A stretch of DNA of 64,000 nucleotides from CAVTLG01 sp963802635 (GTDB lineage: Bacteria > Chloroflexota > Ktedonobacteria > Ktedonobacterales > Ktedonobacteraceae): positions 620,001-684,000 of the forward strand of contig CAWDJJ010000001.1 in the NCBI GenBank assembly GCA_963802635.1, read 5' to 3'. Positions 8,125 to 17,033 of this stretch are shown here, in pieces (position 1 is the stretch's first letter; each line of letters begins with the position of its first letter). The notes below the pieces were generated by a model, which saw only the letters and a program-made list of their open reading frames with translations, was not told where the DNA came from and did not search any database. A program made the position numbers and the translations under genes.

Positions 8125-9333
8125 AAATGCGCTGCTAGCGCTGGTCCTCGTGATGTGGCTTTTTCCATTGATCAGCATCTCCGCGCATGCAGCCAGCAAC
8201 GGTCATATCTTTGGGCAACTGCAGGACGGTAGTAATCATAACGCGCCATTAGCGGGTCAAACGGTCACGCTGCAGATGTCCCAGGACAATAATGGCAAGG
8301 ACCTGGCTACGGCCAAAACGGATGTACAGGGCAATTTCTCATTTAGTAACCTGGCGACCGATAAGACCGTCAGTTATGCCGTCTACATCCATTACAAAGG
8401 TGCGCAATATATCAGCGCTATTGTGACATTGGATAGTAAGCCTGCGCAGCAAGTGAACCTGACTGTCTACCAGCCCACAAGCAGTGCGGCGAAAGTGGCA
8501 ATTGAGCAGGCGACGGTGCTTGTGGAGGAGCCAGATACGCAAAAAGGGCTACTTACGATTTCTGAAGTATTTTCCTTTGAAAACCTGGATACGCATACGT
8601 ATGTGGGTTCATTAACAGCCAACCATAGCAAGCCGGACGCGTTGCTCTTTTCATTGCCGGTCGGTGCGCGGGACATCACGCTCGGTAGCGGCTTTGCAGG
8701 CTACCAGGAGATATACGTGAACCGTGGTTTTGCCAGTAATGCAGCCTTGTTGCCGGGTGAAAACGATTTTTCCTTCTCCTTTCAAGTACCGTATAGCCCA
8801 CCGAGCTACAATTTGAGCTATACGGCGATGTATCCGACGGTCGCGCTATCAGTGATGATCCCACCCACGCTTGAAGTCAACGCGGGAGGATTGCAAAACC
8901 AGGGTATTGTTACGGCGACCGATCAGCATACCTATCACCTTTTCAGTGTAGATGGGTTGCTTGCGCAACATACTATCTCTGTTGATCTAGGGGACTCACA
9001 CTACAGCATACGCCAATATTTGCTACGTTGCTCAGCACAGATACCATCTGGCTGATAGTGATCATATTGCTGATGCTCATGGTAATTGTGGGTACGTGGT
9101 TCTTCTATCGTGCCCGGCGGCGGCAATTCATGCCCAGCTTATCGAAGAGCAGCGGAACGGTGAAGAGTAATGCACGACAGGATCGGCGGCAGATGCTCTT
9201 ACAAGAATTACTCAATCTGGACCGCGAGTATGAGAGCGGTAAGTTGACAAAAGCCGGTTACGAGGAGCGACGTAACAAAACGAAGGCGCGCTTACGCGCA
9301 CTCATTAGTGAACAGGAGACTGTGCGGCGCTGA
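8105..9333 (+). CDS. Secreted/anchored beta-domain protein of the ccm operon, frame broken near 9020
   Basis: Two overlapping frames make one gene. The first (8105-9055) has a signal peptide (ALLALVLVMWLFPLISISAHA), a carboxypeptidase-regulatory-like beta domain (residues about 32-110; GHIFGQLQDGS and VQGNFSFSNLAT) and a second beta domain. The second (from about 9022) gives a membrane helix (IWLIVIILLMLMVIVGTWFFY) and a helical tail (LLNLDREYESGKL). Adding one T to the TTT at 9019-9021 joins them as SIRQYFATLLSTDTIWL, so a missing base in a homopolymer is the likely cause. The complete product would be about 409 residues with an outside domain and a cytoplasmic tail. Its function is unknown; a role as partner in haem delivery is suggested only by its place between ccmH and ccmA. 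Confidence 0.75.
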
Positions 9334-10272
9334 ATGAGTACAGGTATTTATAGAATATGTATTGTGAAAATCGGGTTAGGGCATGATATGTTTGGTTTGT
9401 TTCAGAAGCGCGGGGACGCACGTGAGGGTTGGGTAGGGGCGGAGCTTGCCTCCGCCCAGGGCGCACGCGAGGTGACGCCCCTACCCGTTGAGGATAAAGC
9501 CCAGCGGGCGTTGCAAAGCAGCAATATCGCGTCCGATTCCGTCACGTTGCCTGCATCTGTGCCTGTCAAGCCTGCTGCCATTGATGTACATGATCTTAAA
9601 AAGAGTTATGCGCTGAAACCCATTCTGCGTCACGTTGACTTTTCCTTAGCCCAGGGGCAGCGCATGGCCTTGCTGGGAGCCAATGGTGCCGGTAAAACGA
9701 CGTTGCTGCGCATTCTCGTTGGTCTGACCAGACCGAGCGCGGGAAGTGTCTCTATTATGGGACTGGATAGTGTGCGCGATGCGCAGCAGGTGCGGCATCT
9801 TGTCGGCTTTGTGGCTCATCAGCCCTATCTCTATGAGGAACTGACTGCGCTGGAAAACCTGCTGTTCTTTGCTCGCATGTACGCTGTGGAGCATGCTGTG
9901 GAGCGTGCGCAAGCATTGTTACAGTGTGTGGGCATGGAGAAACGCATGCGTGAGCGAGTCAGCGCGCTCTCACGTGGGCAGGTGCAGCGGGTATCATGGG
10001 CGCGAGCGTTGCTGCATGCTCCTCGTCTCTTGCTATTGGATGAACCAGAAACGGGTCTCGATCAGCAGGGCAATGAGCTGGTGAATGCCTTGCTGGCAGA
10101 ACATATTGCTCATGGCGGTAGCCTGCTTTTCACGACTCATCAACTCGAGCGTGCGCAGAGCTTGAGTGATAGTATCGTGATCCTGGGTCGGGGACGCGTG
10201 GCATACCAGCAAAGGACGGATAAACTGGAGCCAGGTGAGTTGCGGCGGCGCTATCAGGAGGTCACACGATGA
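9334..10272 (+). CDS. ccmA: Haem exporter ATP-binding subunit CcmA
   Basis: ATPase of the CcmAB(C) complex that drives release of holo-CcmE. Walker A GANGAGKTT, signature LSRGQVQR, Walker B LLLLDEPETGLD and the switch His (FTTHQ) are all present. Compared with usual CcmA (about 200-240 residues), this one has an N-terminal extension of about 85 residues. Residues 33-51 of that extension are encoded by a 56-base palindromic repeat (9431-9486). An ATG at 9388 would shorten the extension but still include the repeat. The ATG 9334 abuts the previous stop, and the 3' end overlaps ccmB by four bases. Confidence 0.92.
   Translation: MSTGIYRICIVKIGLGHDMFGLFQKRGDAREGWVGAELASAQGAREVTPLPVEDKAQRALQSSNIASDSVTLPASVPVKPAAIDVHDLKKSYALKPILRHVDFSLAQGQRMALLGANGAGKTTLLRILVGLTRPSAGSVSIMGLDSVRDAQQVRHLVGFVAHQPYLYEELTALENLLFFARMYAVEHAVERAQALLQCVGMEKRMRERVSALSRGQVQRVSWARALLHAPRLLLLDEPETGLDQQGNELVNALLAEHIAHGGSLLFTTHQLERAQSLSDSIVILGRGRVAYQQRTDKLEPGELRRRYQEVTR
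9431..9486 (-). repeat. 56-bp palindromic repeat inside ccmA (family A)
   Basis: Arms GGGTAGGGGC (9431-9440) and GCCCCTACCC (9477-9486) enclose two inner hairpins, GGCGGAG/CTCCGCC and GGGCG/CGCCC. The reverse complement matches the intergenic copy at 17873-17928 with two differences over 56 bases. Here it is read in frame as part of the CcmA N-terminal extension. Confidence 0.85.
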
Positions 10273-10943
10273 GGGGTGGGCGCATCTTTCTGGGCCAGGT
10301 CTGGGCGATTCTCTGGAAAGACATACGCTATGAATTGCGTAGCAAGCAAACATGGCTAGGCATGGGTATGTTTGCCTTGCTGGTTCTCGTGATTTTTAAT
10401 TTTACTTTTGATCTGCGTGTGGATACTGTCGCTGCGGTTGCTCCTGGTGCATTGTGGGTCGCCTTTATTTTTGCCAGTTTGTTGGGATTGGGACGCACCA
10501 TTGCTGCAGAGCGTGAACGTGGCTCGATGGATCGTCTATTGCTGTGTCCAGTTGATCGTAGAGCTATCTACCTGGCGAAACTGCTGGGAAATGTGCTCTT
10601 TATCGGTGTCGTAGAAATCGTCGCCTTACCGGTCTTTGCCGCATTGTTCAACGTGCCGCTCTTTGGGAGTATGCCGCTGATTGTCTTGCTGGGAACGCTG
10701 GGTATTGCCTCGATAGGCACGCTTTTTTCTGCCATGGCGGCGGCTACAGAGGCGCGAGAATTACTCCTGCCCATCATCGTCTTTCCGTTGATCGTGCCTG
10801 TCGTGATCAGTGTAGTGCGAGCGACGCAGCAATTGTTAGCTCCTGTAGCCAATCAACCACCCTGGTTAGGTCTGCTTGTCGCGTTTGATATTATATTTCT
10901 GAGTGTTTCAACGCTCACCTTTCAGTATGTTATTGAGGAATAA
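10269..10943 (+). CDS. ccmB: Haem exporter membrane subunit CcmB
   Basis: Six-helix membrane permease partner of CcmA in cytochrome c maturation. The 224-residue length is normal. The ATG overlaps the ccmA stop (ATGA). Family features include the N-terminal WAILWKDIRYELRSKQ, the LWVAFIFASLLGLGRTIAAERERG stretch after the second helix, and the conserved MDRLLLCPVDR segment. Hydrophobic segments are evenly spaced to the C-terminus. A gap of 79 bases separates it from ccmC, the longest gap within the operon, and may hold an internal promoter, although none is clear. Confidence 0.9.
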   Translation: MRGGRIFLGQVWAILWKDIRYELRSKQTWLGMGMFALLVLVIFNFTFDLRVDTVAAVAPGALWVAFIFASLLGLGRTIAAERERGSMDRLLLCPVDRRAIYLAKLLGNVLFIGVVEIVALPVFAALFNVPLFGSMPLIVLLGTLGIASIGTLFSAMAAATEARELLLPIIVFPLIVPVVISVVRATQQLLAPVANQPPWLGLLVAFDIIFLSVSTLTFQYVIEE

Positions 10944-11022
10944 TAGTCGTATGTAGTTATGAGGGCAACGAGGGGTAGTCTTATCCTTTATTGATACCTT
11001 GTTCTATTAGGAGTAGAAGTTT

Positions 11023-11763
11023 ATGGCCTTAGCAAAGCAAGCAACGCGTGTTGAGCGCCAGAATTCAACGGACGTGCAAGAGCGGCGTACTGAGCGCCTG
11101 CCAAGCGTTTCTTTGATCCTGGGTGTGCTATCGTGTATTGGAGTGATGGTCTCCATCGGCTTAATTTTCTTGTACGCGCCGGTTGACGCCGTGCAGGGTC
11201 TGCCACAGAAAATCTTCTATTTCCATGTGCCCATGGCCTGGATTGGCATGCTCGCTTTTGTGGTACTGGCAGTGGCGGGTGTCATCTACCTGATCAGACC
11301 CGATGAGCGCTGGGATTGGCTTGCGCGGTCCTCCGCTGAGGTTGGCGTGGTCTTTCTAACGCTAGCGCTGATCCTGGGTTCTATCTGGGGCAAGGTCATC
11401 TGGGGCATCTGGTGGACGTGGGACGCCATGCTGACCGCCGCGCTGATTCTCTGGTTTATGTTTGTTGCCTATCTGATGCTGCGTAGCTACATGGGTCGTA
11501 CTGATGCGAGTGCACGCTCCGCTGCGGTGCTGGGTATTGTTGGCGTGATTGACGTGCCGATCATCTACGAGGCGACGAACTGGTGGCGTACGTTGCATCC
11601 TGCTCATGAAGTGGCAACAGGTGCCTTGCCAGCTTCGGTCACGCTTACCTTGATGGTAGCTTTGGTGACATTTACCATATTCTACGTTTTTCTCGTGATG
11701 CAACTCTATCAGTTACAGAAAATACAAACACTGGCGCAGCGTCTGCGTGTCAGTGTTGAATAG
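11023..11763 (+). CDS. ccmC: Haem handling protein CcmC
   Basis: Membrane protein that loads haem onto CcmE. AGGAG lies 8 bases before ATG 11023. Six predicted membrane helices, with the haem-binding Trp-rich motif WGIWWTWDAMLTAALILW near residue 128 and flanking His residues (FYFHVPMAWIG near residue 66; the HPAHE stretch near 190). The first 25 residues are a charged, Arg-rich tail not present in all CcmC. Next gene starts 14 bases downstream. Confidence 0.92.
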   Translation: MALAKQATRVERQNSTDVQERRTERLPSVSLILGVLSCIGVMVSIGLIFLYAPVDAVQGLPQKIFYFHVPMAWIGMLAFVVLAVAGVIYLIRPDERWDWLARSSAEVGVVFLTLALILGSIWGKVIWGIWWTWDAMLTAALILWFMFVAYLMLRSYMGRTDASARSAAVLGIVGVIDVPIIYEATNWWRTLHPAHEVATGALPASVTLTLMVALVTFTIFYVFLVMQLYQLQKIQTLAQRLRVSVE

Positions 11764-11777
11764 AAGAGGATACAGCG

Positions 11778-11993
11778 ATGCAAGAATCAACTTATCTGAT
11801 AGCTGCCTATGCTATTGCCTGGCTTGGACTATTTGCGTATCTGGCATTTGTGGCTATGCGTATTCGCAGTGTACGCACCGAGCTAGTTGCTGTGCAAGAA
11901 TTGGTACGTGAGCAGCAGGAACACGCTTTTAAAACGTCTGAGCGCGAAGCTGGAGAAGAACCGTTGCTTTCTCGCGTAACGGAGGATGTGTAG
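11778..11993 (+). CDS. Small single-helix protein, CcmD-like
   Basis: 71 residues: a short outside N-terminus, one membrane helix (YLIAAYAIAWLGLFAYLAFVAMRI) and a charged helical tail (RTELVAVQELVREQQE). Size, topology and place directly after ccmC match CcmD, the peptide that releases holo-CcmE from CcmABC. CcmD is poorly conserved in sequence, so the call rests on position. RBS-like GAGGAT precedes the ATG. Confidence 0.75.
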   Translation: MQESTYLIAAYAIAWLGLFAYLAFVAMRIRSVRTELVAVQELVREQQEHAFKTSEREAGEEPLLSRVTEDV

Positions 11994-11994
11994 C

Positions 11995-12474
11995 ATGGCA
12001 GCCAAAGAATCCTTTACGCCTGCTACTAATAGTCTAGGCGCAGACGGAGGACGTATTGTGAGTCTGGTCTGCGGTGACAGTATATCATTTCTCGTCTTTA
12101 CGATTATTGGTATAAATAGTCACAAGGATGGGCTGACTGTTGCGAATATTGTGCTCACGGCATTGCCGTTTATTGTGGCCTGGTTTATCATATCCCCCTT
12201 CGTGGGCGCTTTCCGCCGCGAGTTAGCAACGCAACCACGCAAAATGGCCTCTCGTACTGCGCTATCCTGGCTAGCTGCTTGGCCGCTATCAATGCTTTTC
12301 CGTGGCATTTTTGTCGATCATGGCGTCCCGCCGTGGACATTTATGCTCATTGTGCTGGTTGTGAATATGCTCTTCCTGGTACTCTGGCGCATGGCCTTTG
12401 CCTGGCTGAAACCTCCCCGCTTCAAAAGAATGCGGGTTCCTCTTACTCGCCCGACGCTTCCTGCTGATTCCTGA
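11995..12474 (+). CDS. DUF3054 family membrane protein
   Basis: ATG 11995 is preferred over the ATG at 11986 because GGAGG at 11981-11985 gives correct spacing only for the later start. The product (159 residues) has four hydrophobic segments and the pattern GDSISFLVFTIIG, followed by LPFIVAWFIISPFVGAF, typical of DUF3054. Function unknown. It is the last gene of the cytochrome c maturation operon and a stem-loop covers its stop codon. Confidence 0.8.
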   Translation: MAAKESFTPATNSLGADGGRIVSLVCGDSISFLVFTIIGINSHKDGLTVANIVLTALPFIVAWFIISPFVGAFRRELATQPRKMASRTALSWLAAWPLSMLFRGIFVDHGVPPWTFMLIVLVVNMLFLVLWRMAFAWLKPPRFKRMRVPLTRPTLPADS

Positions 12475-12488
12475 GAATCAGCAGGAAG
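12457..12488 (+). terminator. Perfect 14-bp stem-loop closing the ccm operon
   Basis: CTTCCTGCTGATTC (12457-12470), loop CTGA, then the exact complement (12475-12488). The loop holds the DUF3054 stop codon. No T-run follows, so it may stabilise the mRNA 3' end or act as a weak terminator. Confidence 0.6.
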
Positions 12489-12636
12489 TGTTGAGGATTA
12501 GGCGTTATTTTGTTCATGTAACTACGAGATTGCAGGATCTTGGCGTCATGAAGCCCTTTTTTCCAGGTGGTAATGCACCATTCCTTATCACGTGGTTGAT
12601 CTTCGCGTGTCAGTTCAGCAATTATCTGGTCAATCG

Positions 12637-13251
12637 TTACTCTCTTGCTCGTTTCCTAAATCCTCTGAGTGGATCAAGAGAGGGAAGTGTAACCTTCTCA
12701 TAAACGTTATCAACTGCAATGGTGAAGCCAAGCGTTTCTAGCTCAACCTCTTCGTTTTGAGTGTACCACCTATCTATCCATTGAATCCGGTCTAAGCCCT
12801 CAGTCCCTTTTCTTGTTATTCTCTGGATCATCATTACATCCCAGTTCACAAGAATATATTCTTGGATAGAGTCACACTGCGTATAAGCCCAAAGCTTATT
12901 GCGTCTATCGTCTGTTTCTGTTGTTGGTGAGAGTACTTCTATGACAATCTTTGGATGTTCAATATACGTTTTATTCTCGGTAAGATCTGCTTCATCACAT
13001 GTCACCATGACATCAGGAATATAGCATTCATCCTCTATTCTGAGGGTACCCTCTGTGAGCACCGTGCAGGGGCTTTTTCGGAGTTGTAGGTGTAAGAGGC
13101 TTGCAATATTGGTGATGAGAACAGTATGGTTTGTAGAACCTCCTGCCATAGCTACCATGTGTCCATTTCGGAATTCATATTTTTGATCGAGGCTTTCTCG
13201 ATCAAGAGCTAGAAAGTCTTCTACAGACATCTGATCTCTTCTTGCTACCAT
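12637..13251 (-). CDS. Uma2 family PD-(D/E)XK endonuclease-like protein (DUF820)
   Basis: 204 residues. AAGGG lies upstream of the ATG at 13251. The N-terminus (MSVEDFLALD) is typical of Uma2, as are EFRNGHMVAMAGGSTNHT and the nuclease core CYIPDVMVTCDE ... KIVIEVLSPTTE, which gives the catalytic Asp and Glu; the usual Lys following EVLS is not seen at the normal place (EVLSPTTETDDRRNK). These proteins are abundant in Chloroflexota and cyanobacteria; their biological role is unknown, though many ride with mobile DNA. It stands alone and converges on the ccm operon. Confidence 0.88.
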   Translation of the reverse strand: MVARRDQMSVEDFLALDRESLDQKYEFRNGHMVAMAGGSTNHTVLITNIASLLHLQLRKSPCTVLTEGTLRIEDECYIPDVMVTCDEADLTENKTYIEHPKIVIEVLSPTTETDDRRNKLWAYTQCDSIQEYILVNWDVMMIQRITRKGTEGLDRIQWIDRWYTQNEEVELETLGFTIAVDNVYEKVTLPSLDPLRGFRKRARE

Positions 13252-13860
13252 GACTGTTTCCCTTTCCTTGATCTCACCTCTTCAACTCTGCGTGTTTGCT
13301 ATCCTTGTATTATTTGATTGTGCCAGCAGAAGCATACCATGATCCAATCTCTTTGTCGAGTAAGCAGCAGAGGGTATCAGGGCATTCCAATTCTGTCAGC
13401 GTCTTGACAGCAGATACGACGGATGGAAGGGAGGAACATATAGAGAGAAAGCAAAAATATATATCTAAAGTGCAAGATGGAAAATAGGTAAATAGAGACG
13501 GACGCGATCAGCCCATAACGCTATCAGACACAACAGTGTTTCAAAAAGCAATGCCCAATCTGACCCTACAAAGGGATTGTAACAGGTGCTAAGATAGTAT
13601 AGACTTATTAAAGTACACATATTTTGTAACTACTCAGGTGGGCAGGATCGCGTAGAGACAATCCCTTGCGGTTGTCTTGGTTCGACTCATGGCGAGGGAT
13701 GGCAAGGGACGCCAAGACCTTTTTCTCGCGCCGAGAAGGACAGATCTGCCAGCAAAAAAGGTCTTGGCTCAGCCCCTACGCGAAGCCTCACGGTACCTGA
13801 GGAGTTACCATATTTTCTTGGTCGAAGATCATCGAATAAAGATAAAGGATGGTATTACCG
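13252..13860. other. Intergenic stretch with family B repeat
   Basis: About 600 bases. From 13626 to 13808 it holds the best copy of repeat family B (described separately). The rest contains only short, uncharacteristic open frames. AAAGGA at 13844-13849 serves the next gene. Confidence 0.5.
13626..13808. repeat. Long palindromic element, family B, complete copy
   Basis: Outer arms GTAACTACTCAGG (13626-13638) and CCTGAGGAGTTAC (13796-13808) pair with one mismatch. Inner arms CGCGTAG (13649-13655) and CTACGCG (13776-13782) match the copy at 1127-1200. Further internal pairing is visible: CCAAGACC...GGTCTTGG and TTCTCGCG...CGAGAA. It looks like a MITE-size element without coding capacity. Confidence 0.75.
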
Positions 13861-14274
13861 ATGCCCAAATATGAGGGAATAGCAAAGCCAGCGGATGGCA
13901 ACGAAACAGAAGAAGAACTTGATGGAGTGAGTAGGAAGGATCATTTAGACTTTATAAAATATCAGGTGCATTTAATTAGAAAAAAAGCAGTAAGGGGGGA
14001 AAGAGCAGAGGTAAAAGCAATACGAGAAGGAGACGAAGATGCTCAAAAAAATGCGAGAGATGACAAGGAATATTATAAAATGATATATCAAGGACTAGAT
14101 AAACATGCTCAGGCCTTAAAGAAATTATCTGCACTCAAAAAACAAGAAGCTAACGATCCTGACAACAATGAGCATGATAAGTGGTTAGAAGCTCTTGCTG
14201 CATATCGTGCAACGAAAAAAAATTTAAAAGACAATGACATATGGTCCTACGCTTTCAAACAAGACAATGACTAA
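13861..14274 (+). CDS. Hypothetical charged helical protein
   Basis: ATG 13861 is chosen over ATG 13849 because the AAAGGA at 13844-13849 is correctly spaced only from the former. The 137-residue product is hydrophilic and rich in Lys, Glu, Asp and Ala, with no membrane segment or motif I recognise; most of it is likely helical. The sequence is A-rich compared with the neighbouring operons. It shares its style (charged, orphan, next to repeats) with the gene at 2500, but I see no clear sequence similarity. Confidence 0.5.
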   Translation: MPKYEGIAKPADGNETEEELDGVSRKDHLDFIKYQVHLIRKKAVRGERAEVKAIREGDEDAQKNARDDKEYYKMIYQGLDKHAQALKKLSALKKQEANDPDNNEHDKWLEALAAYRATKKNLKDNDIWSYAFKQDND

Positions 14275-14874
14275 AGTTCGCATGATACAGACTGCTCTTG
14301 ATCGGGCCGGTCAGGCGCACCAATGACCCGCAGCTCTGCCGGATCAAAGGTCCGCCAGACGGCAACTCGTGCCCTTTGGGTTCTTCCGAACTTTTGATGA
14401 TTCGGGGTCAAGCCTCTTGGTCGCACTCCAAGGTAGCATCATCCAAGCGATCTGCGCGTTCTTTGGCATGTCATACCAATCTGCGTTCATTGATACAAGT
14501 TTTCTGTGGGCTGTCTCATATCGTGTTCCATGAGAATGTTGTCTCTCAGAATGAGGATCGGTATCAGCCGCTCCGGCATGCCAACTCCAGTATTATGCTT
14601 CGCACCATTCGGCCTGGCACTGCTACTCACCATCAACAGTATTACCGCTGATGCTCGGAAAAATACACGCGAAAATGGGGGAAAAGAAGCTGTCAGGATA
14701 TGCAAGGATGAACAAGGATACACTCTGTTTTCAGAGAAACGGTTATGATACTATGTATGCTGGGATCGCAAAGAGATATGGCAGTGATATTTGTGGAGAA
14801 TGTAGGCGGGTAATATTAAGATAAGAAGAAGGTCATAGCAGGTTGTGATTCCTATTAGGAAGCAGGATAATAAC
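14275..14874. other. Intergenic stretch, possibly decayed coding DNA
   Basis: About 600 bases without a convincing gene. A hydrophobic run can be read near 14410-14530 (LLVALQGSIIQAICAFFGM) before a stop, which could be a fragment of a decayed membrane protein, but no start, no continuation and no family can be named. AGGA at 14864 precedes the next ATG. Confidence 0.35.
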
Positions 14875-15831
14875 ATGGCTAATCGGGAATCTCGGAATAG
14901 GCCCTCAAAAGAGAGTGAAGCAGAGCTGGAAAAGCGTAGAAATATGATACAGGTACGTCTTGAGCAGGCACGCGAGGAGCTAACGAAGGCGGAAAAGGGC
15001 CTACAAAGGGCAGAGATCCGCTTGCAGAAGAGAGCTTCGCGCGTAAAAGAGCTAGAAACGACTTTGTCTTGTGGGCAGCAGAAATTAGTAGCACCATCTA
15101 TCACGGAGCCTGTTGCCGTAGCTTATAGAGCGGAACTGGAAGAAGCATCGCCAGAAACGCAGCCGTCACAGGAAATATTGATGTCACCTATTTCTGTGGA
15201 GGTACTGGCTACTGCCAGGCAGGCTCGTGCTGTTGCCAGTACAGCCGAGCGAGCTGCGCGTCTTGCCATAAAAAGAGCACTTGATGCTTCTGTACGTATG
15301 GAGCAGATTGTAGGTGCTCGCCATCTGGAGCAAGAACTGGAGCAGTTGCAGGATGAAGCTGACAAAGCTGGGGCTTTCGCACGGGAAACAGAGCAGTCTG
15401 CCAGCGCAGCCGAGCAGCTAGTTACTGCACTAGAAAATCCAGCATCTATGGATGAGCAACCCTTAGCAGAACGCCTGCCCGCTAGCTGTGCAGAAATTGA
15501 GGAGGAAAAAGATGCTGTGGAGAAGCTTGCGTCTATGGTGCTTGTCAATGCTACAAGCGTGGTTGCAGCCGAGGCTGAGGTGCGGGCCGAGACGAGTAGT
15601 CTTCGCGCGCGCGAGGCTCGTCGACTGGTCAGGCAAGCTGAACAAATGCTGATACTGGTGCGTAGTGCAATACAGAATGGTGCGTTAGCGAGCGCTGAGG
15701 CAGTACAAGCCTTGCAGACGGCTGAACGAGAAGTGACGCATGCTCGGGCGGTACTGGTGGATGCAGAGGCGGCGGAAGAAGAGGCATTGCATATGGCTAT
15801 GGACGCTGTAGATCCTGGAGAGGCAACGTGA
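14875..15831 (+). CDS. Long coiled-coil protein
   Basis: Start ATG 14875 has AGGA seven bases upstream; the GTG at 14845 is less likely. The 318-residue product is almost wholly Ala, Glu, Arg, Leu and Gln in heptad-like order (for example QVRLEQAREELTKAEKGLQ and later RLAIKRALDASVRMEQIV), with no membrane segment. It is predicted to be a long coiled coil, function unknown. Its stop overlaps the GTG start of the DUF2851 gene, and that gene overlaps rluB, so three genes form one operon. Confidence 0.7.
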   Translation: MANRESRNRPSKESEAELEKRRNMIQVRLEQAREELTKAEKGLQRAEIRLQKRASRVKELETTLSCGQQKLVAPSITEPVAVAYRAELEEASPETQPSQEILMSPISVEVLATARQARAVASTAERAARLAIKRALDASVRMEQIVGARHLEQELEQLQDEADKAGAFARETEQSASAAEQLVTALENPASMDEQPLAERLPASCAEIEEEKDAVEKLASMVLVNATSVVAAEAEVRAETSSLRAREARRLVRQAEQMLILVRSAIQNGALASAEAVQALQTAEREVTHARAVLVDAEAAEEEALHMAMDAVDPGEAT

Positions 15832-17033
15832 GCAGCCGTTGTGCCCGTCAGGCCCGTACATCTACCCTGGCTGATGAGCAGGACATTGCACGTCGCTGGT
15901 GGACTTTAGCGCCTGGAAGTCAGCTATTATTGAGCGATGGCCGTATCTGCCAACTCATATTTGCCGGATACCCCGGAGGGTCAGTGGGACCAGATGTGCG
16001 GGATGCTGTGCTCTGTATACCTCGGCAAAAGGAGCAGGTTACACTATTTCCGCAGCAGGATAGGCAGACAACAAAGCACGTTGGGGATGTTGAATTTCAT
16101 GTGCGGGCCAGTGATTGGTTTGCGCATCTGCATCATAGCGATCCGCGCTATAACGCAGTTGTGCTGCATGTTGTGCTCGTTTGTGACGATCCATGTCCCA
16201 CACGACGCCAGGATGGTGTTGTCGTGCCCGTGTGTTCACTCCATGATCAGCCAACAGTGAGGGCGCAATTTCCTCTCGCCACAACGTCGCACATGGAGAT
16301 AACCTGGGCCTGCCATCATGTGCTACCGCTCCTGAGCAAAGAGGAGATTGCTCGTTTGCTGATGCACGCTGGATTGCTACGCTTTGAGCAGAAGGCACAT
16401 CTGTTTGTTGAGCAGTTACACGGCGTTAATCAGTTTGTCTGTTCCATTGATACTTATGATTGGTGCTTGCTGCCAGCACTGGCCGAAGGATTGGGTTATG
16501 GGCGTGATCGGGCTTTTTTTCGGGCGACCGGTCTCTATCTACTGGCGGGTAAAAGAGGAGTCCCAGAGCCGTTAGGACGCGCGACACGGCCTGCGCCGTT
16601 GGATGCCAGCCGCTTGCGTGTACTCACTGTGCTGATCGAGCGTTGGCGTCATGTTGGTGCCTGGCAAACACTGCGCAAGTTGTTGCTGGCCTCTGAACGT
16701 GCCGCGTTATTACAAGCGCTACGCACTGAATTCTGTGCATTGGGGCTGAGTCTTGCGCGCACTGATATACTGATTTGCAACGTGGTGCTGCCATTTGCCG
16801 CAGCGGTGGCCTTGCTTGAGCATGATTTGCCGCTAGCTGAGCGCGCACAAGCCTGCTATCAATTGCATCCCGGTCTCGCGTCCAACCGTATTACGCGTAT
16901 GATGTGTGAACAATTGCAATTGCCAGAAGAGCCATGTGGTAGCTGCCAGCAGCAAGGGCTGCATTATATTTATCAACAAACTTGTCGAGAAAAGCATTGT
17001 ACTCTATGTATGATGGGAAAGAGCAGTGTATGA
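15828..17033 (+). CDS. DUF2851 family protein
   Basis: 401 residues from GTG 15828, overlapping the upstream stop. The family is recognised by GDVEFHVRASDWFAHLHH followed by DPRYNAVVLHVV, and by the downstream AEGLGYGRDRAFFRATG stretch. The last 45 residues carry a Cys-rich tail (CGSCQQQGLHYIYQQTC...KHCTLCMMG) that could bind a metal. The biochemical role of DUF2851 is not known. Its ATGA-type overlap with the pseudouridine synthase gene downstream suggests a link to RNA metabolism, but only by position. Confidence 0.88.
   Translation: MSSRCARQARTSTLADEQDIARRWWTLAPGSQLLLSDGRICQLIFAGYPGGSVGPDVRDAVLCIPRQKEQVTLFPQQDRQTTKHVGDVEFHVRASDWFAHLHHSDPRYNAVVLHVVLVCDDPCPTRRQDGVVVPVCSLHDQPTVRAQFPLATTSHMEITWACHHVLPLLSKEEIARLLMHAGLLRFEQKAHLFVEQLHGVNQFVCSIDTYDWCLLPALAEGLGYGRDRAFFRATGLYLLAGKRGVPEPLGRATRPAPLDASRLRVLTVLIERWRHVGAWQTLRKLLLASERAALLQALRTEFCALGLSLARTDILICNVVLPFAAAVALLEHDLPLAERAQACYQLHPGLASNRITRMMCEQLQLPEEPCGSCQQQGLHYIYQQTCREKHCTLCMMGKSSV

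Noticed and set aside
9002..9060. Programmed -1 frameshift between the two halves of the ccm-operon beta-domain protein.
   Set aside because: No X-XXY-YYZ slippery heptamer with a downstream structure is seen, and eight other frame breaks in the window, including in pheS and pheT, favour indel error.
14298..14748. Possible genes in the gap after the orphan at 13861.
   Set aside because: No ribosome site, no coherent protein character, overlapping weak frames; only a short hydrophobic fragment is visible.
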